Shown: one piece after another, positions 1-7,515 of the stretch
Layout: each line of letters starts with the position of its first letter
Position numbering within the stretch: position 1 is the stretch's first letter
Assembly: GCF_002479495.1 (NCBI RefSeq)
Contig: NZ_DLNQ01000010.1
Coordinates: 205,458 to 269,457, forward strand
Source: Brevundimonas sp. UBA7506
Lineage (GTDB): Bacteria; Pseudomonadota; Alphaproteobacteria; Caulobacterales; Caulobacteraceae
DNA length: 64,000 bases
Direction of reading: 5' to 3'
Made by a program: the position numbers and the translations under genes
The notes under the pieces: model-generated
Databases searched by the model: none
The model's input: the letters and a program-made list of their open reading frames with translations, nothing else
What the model was told of the DNA's origin: nothing

Positions 1-606
1 ACCGAGCCACTTCTTCTGGTGTACGTTGAGTTGTCCACATGGCTCCAGATTTGCATGCGAGACGTCCGCTTTCCACCTCTCCCAGACTTGCGGAAGGTCC
101 GCTTAGGGGCATGAGACCGGCGCTTGAGGCGAACACCATCGCGACCTTTCGTAGGAACGGCGGCGGTGCGCCCCTATGGATTCGAACTCCTATCTCAACA
201 GGCTGAAGATGCCCGGGTTCGGCAGCGACCAAGACGCTACGCACTGTAGTGACCTTTTTCGTGGCAGGGCGAGCGTGACAAGTAGCGAGGGCAGGCGAAA
301 GCCATTGCAACTTCTCGCGGATGGAGTGCGCGACCTTCTAACTGCCGACGGTTCTGACGTGGAAACTCGTGCCTGCTAGCGAGAACGAAAAGAAAATAAA
401 AGTAGAACTCCGTGTGCAAATTTCGCACACGCCATACCTTTAACCGTTTGAAAAAAATAGGCTTTCTGTCCGGTCCATCATCGGGGCGACGGACAGTCTG
501 TGCGGCGGATGTGGCGTCATGACCTCAGAGAGCGCAGGCGTTCGGGCGTTGGCCGCTCCTATAGGGCGAACCGGCCCAAAACGCGACCGACGTGCGGCCA
601 AGTCGC
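1..606. other. Region without a supported gene
   Basis: No reading frame here has both plausible codon use and a recognisable protein. The stretch is visibly less GC-rich than the rest of the window. The one notable structure is a 7-bp dyad CGTGTGC/GCACACG at 411-431 with a 7-nt loop, which could be an operator or a weak hairpin. A string resembling the T-arm of a tRNA near 177-190 has no matching stems. The left part may be the edge of an acquired or decayed segment, but that is only a guess from composition. Confidence 0.5.
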
Positions 607-1365
607 CTAGTCGCGGACCAGACCGCCGTCGACCACCAGGTTCTGACCCGTCACGGCCCGGCTCCACGGCGATGCGAAGAAGAGGACCGCATCGGCGAAC
701 TCCTGCGGCGTGGTCACCGAGCGCAGCGGCGTCATGCCCGCGATCAGGTCGAACACCGCGTCCGGCGTCGCCGCGCTGGCGTCCGTGGTCCGCAACAGAC
801 CGCCCGAGACCATGTTGACCGTGATTCCCGACGGGCCGAGGTCCCCCGCCGCCGTCCGCGTCAGGCTGAGCAGAGCCGCCTTGGCGGCGGTGTAGTCGTG
901 GTAGGGCACGACCGGATTCTGGAACAGGTTGGTGCCGATGTTGACCACCCGGCCGAACTTCTGCGCGCTCATGCCCGGCGCCGTGGCCTGGATGACGTTC
1001 AGCGCGCCACGGATCACGGTGGAGAACTGGCTGGCCATGTCTTCCCACGCAATGTCCGCCATCTGCGCCCGCGCGTCGCCGTTGAAGCTGTAGTCCAGGG
1101 CGTTGTTGATCACGGTGCTGATCGGCCCGCCGAAATGGGCCTCGGCCTGAGCGACCATGGCCTTGACCGCCGCGCGGTCGGTCACATCGGCCTGGATGGC
1201 GACAGCCCGCTCGCCCAGTTCGGTCGCCAGAGCCTGCGCCTGTTCGCCGCTGGCGCGCCAGTTGATCACCACCCGTGCGCCCTGGCCCACAAAGGCCCGC
1301 GCCGCCGCCGCGCCCACGCCGCGCGCCCCGCCGGTGATGAGAACGATCTGATCGCGGATTTCCAT
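607..1365 (-). CDS. SDR-family oxidoreductase (FabG-like)
   Basis: A 252-residue short-chain dehydrogenase/reductase, probably a cytoplasmic NAD(P)H-dependent oxidoreductase of unknown substrate. The Rossmann cofactor motif TGGARGVG is at residues 11-18, an acidic AD-V follows at 59-61, N-N-A is near 87-89, and the active-site Tyr158-x3-Lys162 is in YTAAK. The catalytic serine position, 13 residues before the Tyr, holds Thr145. The C-terminal GQNLVVDGG is typical of the family. I chose the ATG at 1365 because the only upstream in-frame start is a TTG six codons earlier. It is divergent from the arsR-type gene, so the 120-bp gap probably carries promoters for both. Family assignment is firm; the substrate is unknown. 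Confidence 0.88.
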   Translation of the reverse strand: MEIRDQIVLITGGARGVGAAAARAFVGQGARVVINWRASGEQAQALATELGERAVAIQADVTDRAAVKAMVAQAEAHFGGPISTVINNALDYSFNGDARAQMADIAWEDMASQFSTVIRGALNVIQATAPGMSAQKFGRVVNIGTNLFQNPVVPYHDYTAAKAALLSLTRTAAGDLGPSGITVNMVSGGLLRTTDASAATPDAVFDLIAGMTPLRSVTTPQEFADAVLFFASPWSRAVTGQNLVVDGGLVRD

Positions 1366-1448
1366 GAGAACGACTCGCAGCAAGAGAAACGACCTCAGCC
1401 ATAGGCCGGGCGCCCGCCGAAGGCCAGCCGCACCTCAGCGAACGCGGG

Positions 1449-1477
1449 TTGCATTTAGCAATATTCCTAATTAGTCT
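1449..1477 (+). promoter_or_regulatory. Promoter with embedded 16-bp operator dyad
   Basis: A candidate -35 TTGCAT (1449-1454) and -10 TAGTCT (1472-1477) are 17 bp apart. The spacer holds the near-perfect dyad TTAGCAATATTCCTAA (1455-1470; half-sites TTAG-AAT and ATT-CTAA). A start about 7 nt after the -10 falls on the A of the ATG at 1485, and no Shine-Dalgarno sequence is visible, so the mRNA may be leaderless. Autoregulation by the adjacent repressor is inferred from position and symmetry. Confidence 0.55.
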
Positions 1478-1484
1478 TTTCCCT

Positions 1485-1772
1485 ATGAACAGTCTGTTCA
1501 AAGCCCTGTCCCATCCTGTGCGCCGTCGCATCATCGCCATGCTGCGGGTGGGACCGTTGTCCTCGGGCGAGATCGCCGCCGCCTTCGACATGAGCTGGCC
1601 GACGGTCACCGGGCATCTGAACGCGCTCAAGGAGGCCGAACTGGTCAGCACCGAGCGCGAAGGCCAGTCGATCCGCTATCGGCTGGAGATCTCGGCCGTC
1701 GAGGAGGCCCTGGCCTTCCTGATGGATCTGAGCGGAACGGGCAAAACGGACGAGGAGGAGCAAGAACCGTGA
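1485..1772 (+). CDS. ArsR/SdpR-type winged-helix repressor
   Basis: A 95-residue DNA-binding repressor of the ArsR/SmtB superfamily. A winged HTH covers residues 5-75: SHPVRRRIIAML leads in, the recognition helix is around SWPTVTGHLNAL (33-44), and the wing is near REGQSIRYRL. The metal-binding ELCVCDL motif of ArsR/SmtB metal sensors is absent, which fits the SdpR branch that is controlled by a membrane partner. The next gene encodes an SdpI-like protein and overlaps it (TGATG). I chose the ATG at 1485 because upstream codons add a hydrophobic, non-homologous extension across the putative promoter. Confidence 0.85.
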   Translation: MNSLFKALSHPVRRRIIAMLRVGPLSSGEIAAAFDMSWPTVTGHLNALKEAELVSTEREGQSIRYRLEISAVEEALAFLMDLSGTGKTDEEEQEP

Positions 1773-2446
1773 TGAAAAACCTCACCCTGGCCGACACAGT
1801 CGCCGCCATCGTCTCGCTCCTGATCCTGACCGGGTCGGCATGGATCGCGGTCTATGGCCCCGAAACCCCGATCCCGGTGCATTTCGACGCCGCCGGGCAG
1901 GCCAATCGTTACGGCAGCCGCTACGAGCTCGCGGCTGTTCTGGCGGGACTGGCCTTGCTGAATTTGCTGGTCGCCTGGATGACTGGTCGTCAGGCCGCCT
2001 CCGTCGCCGACCCGGTCCGCCGCAAGGGGCTCCAACGCGGGCAATGGCTGTCGATCCTCATCATGGGGGCGGTCGCTGTCTTCGTCGCCTGGGCCAGCCT
2101 CGGCCCCGCCGCCGCGACCGGGGTGAGCCCTCCGGGCGTCGCCATGGCCTTTACCGCCTTCATCCTGCTAGCCACAGGCGCGATCCTTGACCGGGTCAGC
2201 CCCAATCCCTTCATCGGGGTCAAGACGCCCTGGGCCTACAAGTCACGACTGGCCTGGGACCGTTCCAACCGGCTGGCCGGTCGGCTGATGTTCTGGCTGG
2301 GCGCGATCGGCCTGATCGCCAGTCCCTTCGTCATCCAACCCGCCGGAATGATCGCCCTGATCGTCGGCGTCCTGATCGCCGCCCTCTGGTCCGTGTTCGA
2401 AAGCTGGCGCGTCTGGCGCGCCGACCCTGAGCGCCAGCCTTTCTGA
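1772..2446 (+). CDS. SdpI-family membrane protein
   Basis: A 224-residue inner-membrane protein of the SdpI/YhfL family. The N-terminal region (8-75) matches the DUF1648 pattern with PIPVHFDAAGQANRYGS. About six hydrophobic helices follow, and the SdpI signature is at NPFIGVKTPWAYKSRLAWDRSNRLAG. In Bacillus, SdpI gives immunity to a toxin and holds the SdpR repressor at the membrane. Here the gene pair is conserved but no toxin gene is adjacent, so the ligand is unknown. The start overlaps the repressor stop, and a strong GAGGAGGAG lies at 1752-1760, so the two are translationally coupled. Confidence 0.85.
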   Translation: MKNLTLADTVAAIVSLLILTGSAWIAVYGPETPIPVHFDAAGQANRYGSRYELAAVLAGLALLNLLVAWMTGRQAASVADPVRRKGLQRGQWLSILIMGAVAVFVAWASLGPAAATGVSPPGVAMAFTAFILLATGAILDRVSPNPFIGVKTPWAYKSRLAWDRSNRLAGRLMFWLGAIGLIASPFVIQPAGMIALIVGVLIAALWSVFESWRVWRADPERQPF

Positions 2447-2474
2447 CTTCTCACCCCACAAGACGGAGACAAGC

Positions 2475-3392
2475 ATGCTGACCCTCGCCGCCGCCCTGCT
2501 GCTCTCGCCGGTTGCGACTCCGGTCGAACTGGCCTCGACCCCCGCCGCCCTGCACGGAACCCTGTTGACGCCAGAAGCCCAGACGCGCGCCGCCGCCGTC
2601 ATCCTGCCCGGCTCCGGCCCCACCGACCGGGACGGAAACAGCGGTCAATTCGGCATCCGCGCCTCGACCTATCGTCTGCTGGCCGAGGGCCTGGCCGAGC
2701 GGAGCGTCGCCACCCTGCGCATCGACAAGCGCGGCATCGCCGGCAGCGCGGCGGCCGCGACCTCGGAAGCGGACCTGCGTTTCAACACATACGTCGACGA
2801 CGCCCGCGCCTGGGCGGCCGAAGCGGCGGCGAAGACGGGCCAGCCCTGCGCCTGGCTGATCGGCCATAGCGAGGGCGCGCTGGTCGCCCTGGCCGCCGTC
2901 GCCGACCATAACGACAAGATCTGCGGCCTGGTGCTGCTATCCGGCGCCGGTAGGCCGGCCGCCACCGTGCTGCGTGAACAGCTGGCCGCCCTGCCCGAGC
3001 CGCTGAAGACCCAGGCCTATGACGCCCTGTCCGAGCTGGAAGCCGGACGCACGGTCGCCGACCCGCCCGCCGAACTGGCCGCCGTATTCCGCCCCTCGGT
3101 CCAGCCCTACATGATCTCATGGCTGGCGCTGGATCCTGCCAGGCTGGCCGCCGCATACGACGGCCCGATCTTCGTCGGTCAGGGGGCGACCGACCTTCAG
3201 GTCAGCGTCGCCGACGCCGAGGCGATCAAGGCCGCCCAGCCGCGCGCCGTGCTGACGATCTGGGACGGCGTGAACCATGTGCTGAAGGTCGCGCCAGCCG
3301 AGCGCACCGCCAATATCGCCACCTACATGGACCCGGCCCTGCCGCTGGCCCCCGGCGTGGTCGAGACGGTGGCGGACTTCATCCTGAAGTAG
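2475..3392 (+). CDS. Exported alpha/beta hydrolase
   Basis: A 305-residue serine hydrolase, probably periplasmic: a short hydrophobic signal (1-16, LTLAAALLLSP) precedes the mature part. The nucleophile elbow is GHSEG (130-134, Ser132). The triad is completed by Asp240 in GQGATD and His268 in DGVNH. PGSGPTDRDGNS (45-56) matches the oxyanion region of YpnP/EstA-like S33-family hydrolases. The substrate cannot be read from sequence. It follows the SdpI gene by 28 bp with GGAGAC ahead of the ATG and may share its transcript. A short CCTGG-CGCG-CCAGG palindrome lies just after the stop. Confidence 0.8.
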   Translation: MLTLAAALLLSPVATPVELASTPAALHGTLLTPEAQTRAAAVILPGSGPTDRDGNSGQFGIRASTYRLLAEGLAERSVATLRIDKRGIAGSAAAATSEADLRFNTYVDDARAWAAEAAAKTGQPCAWLIGHSEGALVALAAVADHNDKICGLVLLSGAGRPAATVLREQLAALPEPLKTQAYDALSELEAGRTVADPPAELAAVFRPSVQPYMISWLALDPARLAAAYDGPIFVGQGATDLQVSVADAEAIKAAQPRAVLTIWDGVNHVLKVAPAERTANIATYMDPALPLAPGVVETVADFILK

Positions 3393-3467
3393 GCCGCCCC
3401 CCTTCTCCTGGCGCGCCAGGCGGGCTCGCCCTTGACTTCGGCCCGCCTTGTCCCAGATAGGAGCCTC

Positions 3468-3516
3468 AGAGGACGACCTCTCCCTTCTTTGGGCATGACT
3501 GCCGGGACGACCCGGC
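3468..3516 (+). ncRNA. Guanidine-II (mini-ykkC) riboswitch
   Basis: Two perfect hairpins with ACGA tetraloops lie directly upstream of a SugE/Gdx-type exporter. The first is AGAGG-ACGA-CCTCT (3468-3481). The second is GCCGGG-ACGA-CCCGGC (3501-3516). The linker is 19 nt. Paired stems capped by ACGR loops are the defining feature of the guanidine-II class, which binds guanidinium and typically turns on SugE exporters by freeing the ribosome-binding site. The Shine-Dalgarno AAGGGAG at 3526-3532 is just downstream, consistent with translational control. A TTGACT at 3432-3437 could be the -35 element. Confidence 0.88.
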
Positions 3517-3539
3517 TCGCCATGCAAGGGAGTAGCGTC

Positions 3540-3860
3540 ATGGCCTGGATTTTCCTTCTTCTCGCCGGCGTCCTCGAGGTCGTCTGGGCCTTCCTCATGA
3601 AGGCGTCGGACGGGTTCAGCAGACCCTGGCCCACCATCGGCACCATCGCCTTCATGATCGTCAGCTTCGGCCTGTTGTCGATGGCGATGAAGACACTGCC
3701 GCTGGGCACGGCCTACGCCATCTGGACCGGCATCGGCGCGGTCGGGGCCTTCATCGTCGGCGTCATGGTGCTGGGCGAGGCCCTGACGCCGATGCGGATC
3801 GGCGGGGTGGTGCTGATCGTCTCGGGCCTGGTTGTGCTGAAGCTCTCGTCCAGCCATTGA
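3540..3860 (+). CDS. SMR-family guanidinium exporter (SugE/Gdx type)
   Basis: A 106-residue small multidrug resistance protein with four transmembrane helices. The essential proton/substrate-coupling glutamate is Glu13 in LLAGVLEVVWAF, and the family pattern KASDGF, PLGTAYAIWTGIGAVG and GEALTPMRIGGVVLIVSGLVVLKL is intact. SugE/Gdx proteins exchange guanidinium for protons. The guanidine-II riboswitch immediately upstream supports guanidinium rather than quaternary ammonium as substrate. The start is set by AAGGGAG 7-13 nt upstream. No partner SMR gene is present, so a homodimer of dual topology is expected. The gene symbol is left blank because sugE and gdx are both in use. Confidence 0.93.
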   Translation: MAWIFLLLAGVLEVVWAFLMKASDGFSRPWPTIGTIAFMIVSFGLLSMAMKTLPLGTAYAIWTGIGAVGAFIVGVMVLGEALTPMRIGGVVLIVSGLVVLKLSSSH

Positions 3861-3903
3861 TGGGCAGCCATTGATAGACGATAGCCTCGAGGGAGCGACG
3901 GCC

Positions 3904-4560
3904 ATGGAACTGGTGATCGGCGACAAGCTCTATTCCACCTGGTCGTTGCGGCCCTGGCTGGTGCTCAAGCGCTGCGGCGCGGACTTCACCGAGACGGTCA
4001 TCCGCTTGAACCAGCCCGACACCGCCGAACAGATCGCGCTTCATTCGCCCGCCGGGCGGGTGCCGGTGCTCAAGGTCGACGGCGAGACCGTATGGGACAG
4101 CCTCGCCATCTCGGTCTGGTGCGCCGAGCGCTATCCCGAGGCCGGGCTGTGGCCCGCCGACGCCCATGCGCGCTGGCAGGCGCGGTCGGTGGTCTGTGAA
4201 ATGCATTCGGGGTTCATGGCGCTGCGCACCGAATGCGGCATGGCCCCGGATCACTCCATGGTCGGCCCTGACCGCAGCCCGGCTCCGACGAGCGAGGCGG
4301 TGGCCGCCGATATCCGCCGTCTGGTGCAGATCTTCCGCGAGGCGCGCGCCCGCTTCGGCGCAGGCGGTCCCTATCTCTATGGCGAATGGTCGATCGCCGA
4401 CGCCTTCTTCACCCCGGTGGCGGCGCGCTTCCGTCATTTCCAGATCGACCTCGCCGCGCACGGCGACCTGGACGGCGTGGCGCGCGCCTATGTCGACGCC
4501 CTGCTGGCTCAGCCGGATTTCGTCGCCTGGGGCGAGGACGCCCTGGCTAACGCGGCTTAA
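3904..4560 (+). CDS. Glutathione S-transferase family protein
   Basis: A 218-residue cytosolic GST-like protein. The N-terminal thioredoxin fold (1-78) begins YSTWSLRPWLVLKRCG with the candidate catalytic Ser/Thr of this subfamily near residues 10-13, followed by GRVPVLKVDG and DSLAISVW, the glutathione-binding cis-Pro and ES/DS elements. The all-helical C-terminal domain contains YLYGEWSIADAFF, the usual N-capping motif. I chose the ATG at 3904 with GGGAGC upstream rather than the in-frame start at 3871. The substrate is unknown. Confidence 0.85.
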   Translation: MELVIGDKLYSTWSLRPWLVLKRCGADFTETVIRLNQPDTAEQIALHSPAGRVPVLKVDGETVWDSLAISVWCAERYPEAGLWPADAHARWQARSVVCEMHSGFMALRTECGMAPDHSMVGPDRSPAPTSEAVAADIRRLVQIFREARARFGAGGPYLYGEWSIADAFFTPVAARFRHFQIDLAAHGDLDGVARAYVDALLAQPDFVAWGEDALANAA

Positions 4561-4635
4561 GCCTAGCCGCAAACCGGCGATTAACGAGTCATGTTACATT
4601 CTGCTCTCACGGCGTCGGGCCGTGGGGGACAGGCG

Positions 4636-4746
4636 ATGCGGACGATCAGTCGCAACACCAATTGGGCCAAGGTCGCCCGAGGTTACTTCCTGGCGGCTCT
4701 GGCCTTCGCCTTCGTCTGGGCCATGCTGCTGTCCAGCGTGGTCTGA
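4636..4746 (+). CDS. Small single-pass membrane protein, 36 residues
   Basis: This short frame encodes 36 residues: a basic N terminus (MRTISRNTNWAKVARG) followed by one hydrophobic helix (about residues 17-36, FLAALAFAFVWAMLLSSVV). Positive-inside charge predicts a cytoplasmic N terminus. GGGGGACAGGCG upstream provides a weak Shine-Dalgarno. It sits alone in the 255-bp gap between the GST and the lytic transglycosylase. No function can be named. Coding character is supported by base composition and topology only, so it could be spurious. Confidence 0.45.
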   Translation: MRTISRNTNWAKVARGYFLAALAFAFVWAMLLSSVV

Positions 4747-4815
4747 CGGAGCATTAAACTGGCGCAAAAGATCTGGGCTCTGATTGACCGCGTCGGCCAG
4801 AACCGATTTGGCTCT

Positions 4816-6522
4816 CTAGCGCGTTCCGGCGACCGGGGCGGCCTCGGCCACCTGCATGGGCGCGACCGGCGGCGGAGCCACATAGTCCAGACGGATCGGC
4901 ACGGCCTTGGCGCCTGACGCCACGGCGTCCAGGGTGTTCAACGGCGCGCCCAGCATCCGCTGATAGATCCAGTAGGCCGCCACGACCTTCTCCACGTATT
5001 CGCGGGCCTGTGGCACGTCGATGGTCTCGATCAGCAGCAGGGGATCAGCGTCTGGCCCCAGCTTGCGGATCGCCGCCAGCATCGGCCCAGGACCGGCGTT
5101 GTAGGAAGCGACGGCTTTCAGAATATCGCCCTGGAAGGACTCGATCTGGAACAGGCGGTTCACATAGTCCTGACCCAGCTTCAGATTAGTCGCCGGGACA
5201 TACAGCCGTTCGGGGCTGCGGACATAGCCCTGATCCCCGGTCATATAGGCGGCGGTCGCGGGCATGACCTGCATCATGCCATAGGCGCCGGCGCCCGAGC
5301 GGGCGTTGGCGTTGAAGTCGGTTTCCTTGCGCGCGATCGCATAGACCAGCGCCTTCTCTATGGTGAAGCCGCCCTCGGGCTGGAGGTCGGGCATCGGATA
5401 GCGGGTGGCGTCGATGCGGGCCGCGTCAGCCTGGGCGGCCCGGTTCGGGGCCACGGTGCGATAGAGGCCTGCCCACAGGCGCCGTGCGCCATCGTCGCTC
5501 GCCGAGCGCATGCCGGTGCGGGCGGCTTCCTCGGCGTCATTGCGCCGACCGACTTCATAAAGAGCCACGGTGCGCCGGGCGGTTTCGTCCGAGCGGATGA
5601 AGGCGTTCAGTTCGCGCGCATCGACCCCGGTTGGTTCGGGCGTGAAGCTGGCGCGCTGTAACGTCGCCTCATAGGCGCGCGGCCCCAGGTTCTCGATAAC
5701 GGGTTCTTCGCCCAACTGGCGCAGGGCGACCTGGCCGTAGAAGGTGGCGGGCCAGCGCGCGGCCAGGCGCAGGTTCTCCACCACCCGATCCTGACGGCCT
5801 GAACGACCGGCGGCGCGGGCGGTCCAGAAGGCGGCGCCGGCGCGGACCCAGGGATCCTCGGTCGGGTCCTGGGCCACGCGCTCGAAGGCGCGGAAGGCGT
5901 CGGAAAACTCGTTCATCCGCCAGGCGGCGAGCCCTGCGCTCCACCAGTCGCCGATCTCGGCGCCGGTGCGATAGGCCCCCGCCAGATCGTCGTTGTTCAG
6001 GGCCACGCGCGCGGCCTTGGCCGGATCGGTGACGCCGCCGTCGCCGGAACCGGTGACGCTGGCCCAGGTGCGCTCCAGCAGATTGCCGGGACGCTTCGGT
6101 TCGGGGGCGCCGTCGGGGATGCGGCGCATGGCCAGGGTATAGACCCGCTGGGCCATCGGCAGGTCGGAATAGGTCTCCAGCCAGGCCGCCAGTTCGTCAT
6201 AGGTAGCGACGTGGGTGGGGTGGAACAGGCGCTCGAACTCGACCTGCCCCAGCAGGATGCGGTCCTGGGCCTGACGGGCCGAGGCGCGGGCCAGCTCCAG
6301 ATCGCCGCGTCTCAGGGCATCGAAGGCGGTGGTGTAGCTGAGTCGATCGGAACTGCTCAGGGCCGTGGGAGTTCTGTCAGAGTCGTTCGCGACATAGACC
6401 GTTCCGCCGTCATCGGCGCCGCTTTCAGCCGTCCCGGTTGCCGCCAGGGCGGCGGGCGCAACCGTAGCGCAGAGTGCAGCAGCGAACAGGGGCGCGAGGA
6501 CCGCGCGGCGGAAAAGGTACAT
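4816..6522 (-). CDS. Soluble lytic murein transglycosylase (Slt-type)
   Basis: A 568-residue periplasmic enzyme that cleaves the MurNAc-GlcNAc bond of peptidoglycan to form 1,6-anhydro products. A Sec signal spans residues 1-28 (cleavage after PAALA). A long alpha-helical superhelical domain covers about 60-380. The catalytic GH23 domain carries Glu400 in ARKETDFN, the GAYGMMQVMPATA motif (412-424) and SYNAGPG near 475. The length is typical of Slt70-type enzymes. It lies 94 bp downstream of the uracil-DNA glycosylase gene on the same strand and may be co-transcribed. Confidence 0.93.
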   Translation of the reverse strand: MYLFRRAVLAPLFAAALCATVAPAALAATGTAESGADDGGTVYVANDSDRTPTALSSSDRLSYTTAFDALRRGDLELARASARQAQDRILLGQVEFERLFHPTHVATYDELAAWLETYSDLPMAQRVYTLAMRRIPDGAPEPKRPGNLLERTWASVTGSGDGGVTDPAKAARVALNNDDLAGAYRTGAEIGDWWSAGLAAWRMNEFSDAFRAFERVAQDPTEDPWVRAGAAFWTARAAGRSGRQDRVVENLRLAARWPATFYGQVALRQLGEEPVIENLGPRAYEATLQRASFTPEPTGVDARELNAFIRSDETARRTVALYEVGRRNDAEEAARTGMRSASDDGARRLWAGLYRTVAPNRAAQADAARIDATRYPMPDLQPEGGFTIEKALVYAIARKETDFNANARSGAGAYGMMQVMPATAAYMTGDQGYVRSPERLYVPATNLKLGQDYVNRLFQIESFQGDILKAVASYNAGPGPMLAAIRKLGPDADPLLLIETIDVPQAREYVEKVVAAYWIYQRMLGAPLNTLDAVASGAKAVPIRLDYVAPPPVAPMQVAEAAPVAGTR

Positions 6523-6616
6523 ACGCGGCGGCCCCCTTCGTCGGCGCGGCTCCCTTCTCGACGTCGGGATTGTCAGCGCTCTGTGGACTGGTCGTCAGCC
6601 GCCAACCATGCCCTAG

Positions 6617-7429
6617 TCAGGCGTTCGGCTCAACCTGGGCCGTATCCAGACGCGCCGCCAGCGACAGGACGTCAGCCCAGGCGACCCGCTTGGCCTGGGG
6701 CTGACGCAGCAAGAAGGCGGGGTGCAGGGTGGTCATGGCGGGGGCCGCAGCCGCCCCGTCGTCCAGCCGCCACTCGCGCCACTGGCCGCGAAGTTTCATC
6801 AGGCCTTCCTCGGTGTTCAGCACTGATTTCGCCGCCGCCGCCCCGACCAGCAGCACCGCCTTGGGCTGCATCAGGGCGAAGGCGCGCTCTACGAAGGGGG
6901 CGCAGGCGGCCTGCTCCTGCGGCGAGGGCGGGCGGTTGCCGGGCGGCTTCCAGAAGACGGTGTTGGTCATGAGGACCTGATCGGCCAGACCCGCCGCCGC
7001 CAGCATCCGGTCCAGCAGTTGTCCGGCCTGTCCGACGAAGGGTTCGCCGCGCAGGTCCTCGGTTTCGCCGGGCGCCTCGCCGATCAGCAGGATCGAGCCC
7101 TTGGGATTGCCGCGTGCGAACACGGCCTGCTTGGCGCCCATGGCCCGCAGGGGGCAACCCTGGAAGTCGGCGACCGCGTCGGCCAGCGCCTCCATCGTCA
7201 TGGCGGCGGCGGCGACACGGCGGGCCTCGGCCAAGGCGTCGGCTCCTGACATTCCCCCATGCAGCGCCGTGACCGTGGCGGCGGCCTTCTGCATCACCTG
7301 CGGCGCGGGCGGGGCGACGAAGACCGTGCGGTCGACCGGCTCGATCAGGTAGCAGGCGTCCACCCCCGCATCGCGCCAGAAGGCGAGCAGGGCTTCGGTT
7401 GCGGCGGTCTCAAGGGGCTGGAGCGTCAT
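6617..7429 (-). CDS. Uracil-DNA glycosylase superfamily protein (family 4-like)
   Basis: A 270-residue base-excision repair glycosylase. It has the family 4 motif GEAPGETEDLRGEPFVGQAG, NTVFWKPPGNRPP, and a late HPAFLLRQP motif. About 75 N-terminal residues precede the core. Family 4 enzymes bind a 4Fe-4S cluster with four cysteines. Here only the first residue of the CxxC pair (GCPLRAMG) and the last cysteine (AACAPF) are visible; the other two positions hold Arg and Trp, so a canonical cluster is doubtful. Divergent from the ETF-QO gene. Confidence 0.85.
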   Translation of the reverse strand: MTLQPLETAATEALLAFWRDAGVDACYLIEPVDRTVFVAPPAPQVMQKAAATVTALHGGMSGADALAEARRVAAAAMTMEALADAVADFQGCPLRAMGAKQAVFARGNPKGSILLIGEAPGETEDLRGEPFVGQAGQLLDRMLAAAGLADQVLMTNTVFWKPPGNRPPSPQEQAACAPFVERAFALMQPKAVLLVGAAAAKSVLNTEEGLMKLRGQWREWRLDDGAAAAPAMTTLHPAFLLRQPQAKRVAWADVLSLAARLDTAQVEPNA

Positions 7430-7515
7430 TCCTCGACAGGGATAGGCCTTGACCGCCGCTGCGTCACCTCATGATAAGGCAGATAACCACGACGATAACG
7501 AGGATTCAGGGGAAG

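Noticed and set aside
170..195. tRNA-like string GGATTCGAACTCC
   Set aside because: The surrounding bases do not form a T-stem or acceptor stem, and no anticodon arm is present.
3406..3419. CCTGG-CGCG-CCAGG palindrome as a terminator for the hydrolase gene
   Set aside because: The stem is only five pairs with no T-run, so it was not listed as a separate feature.
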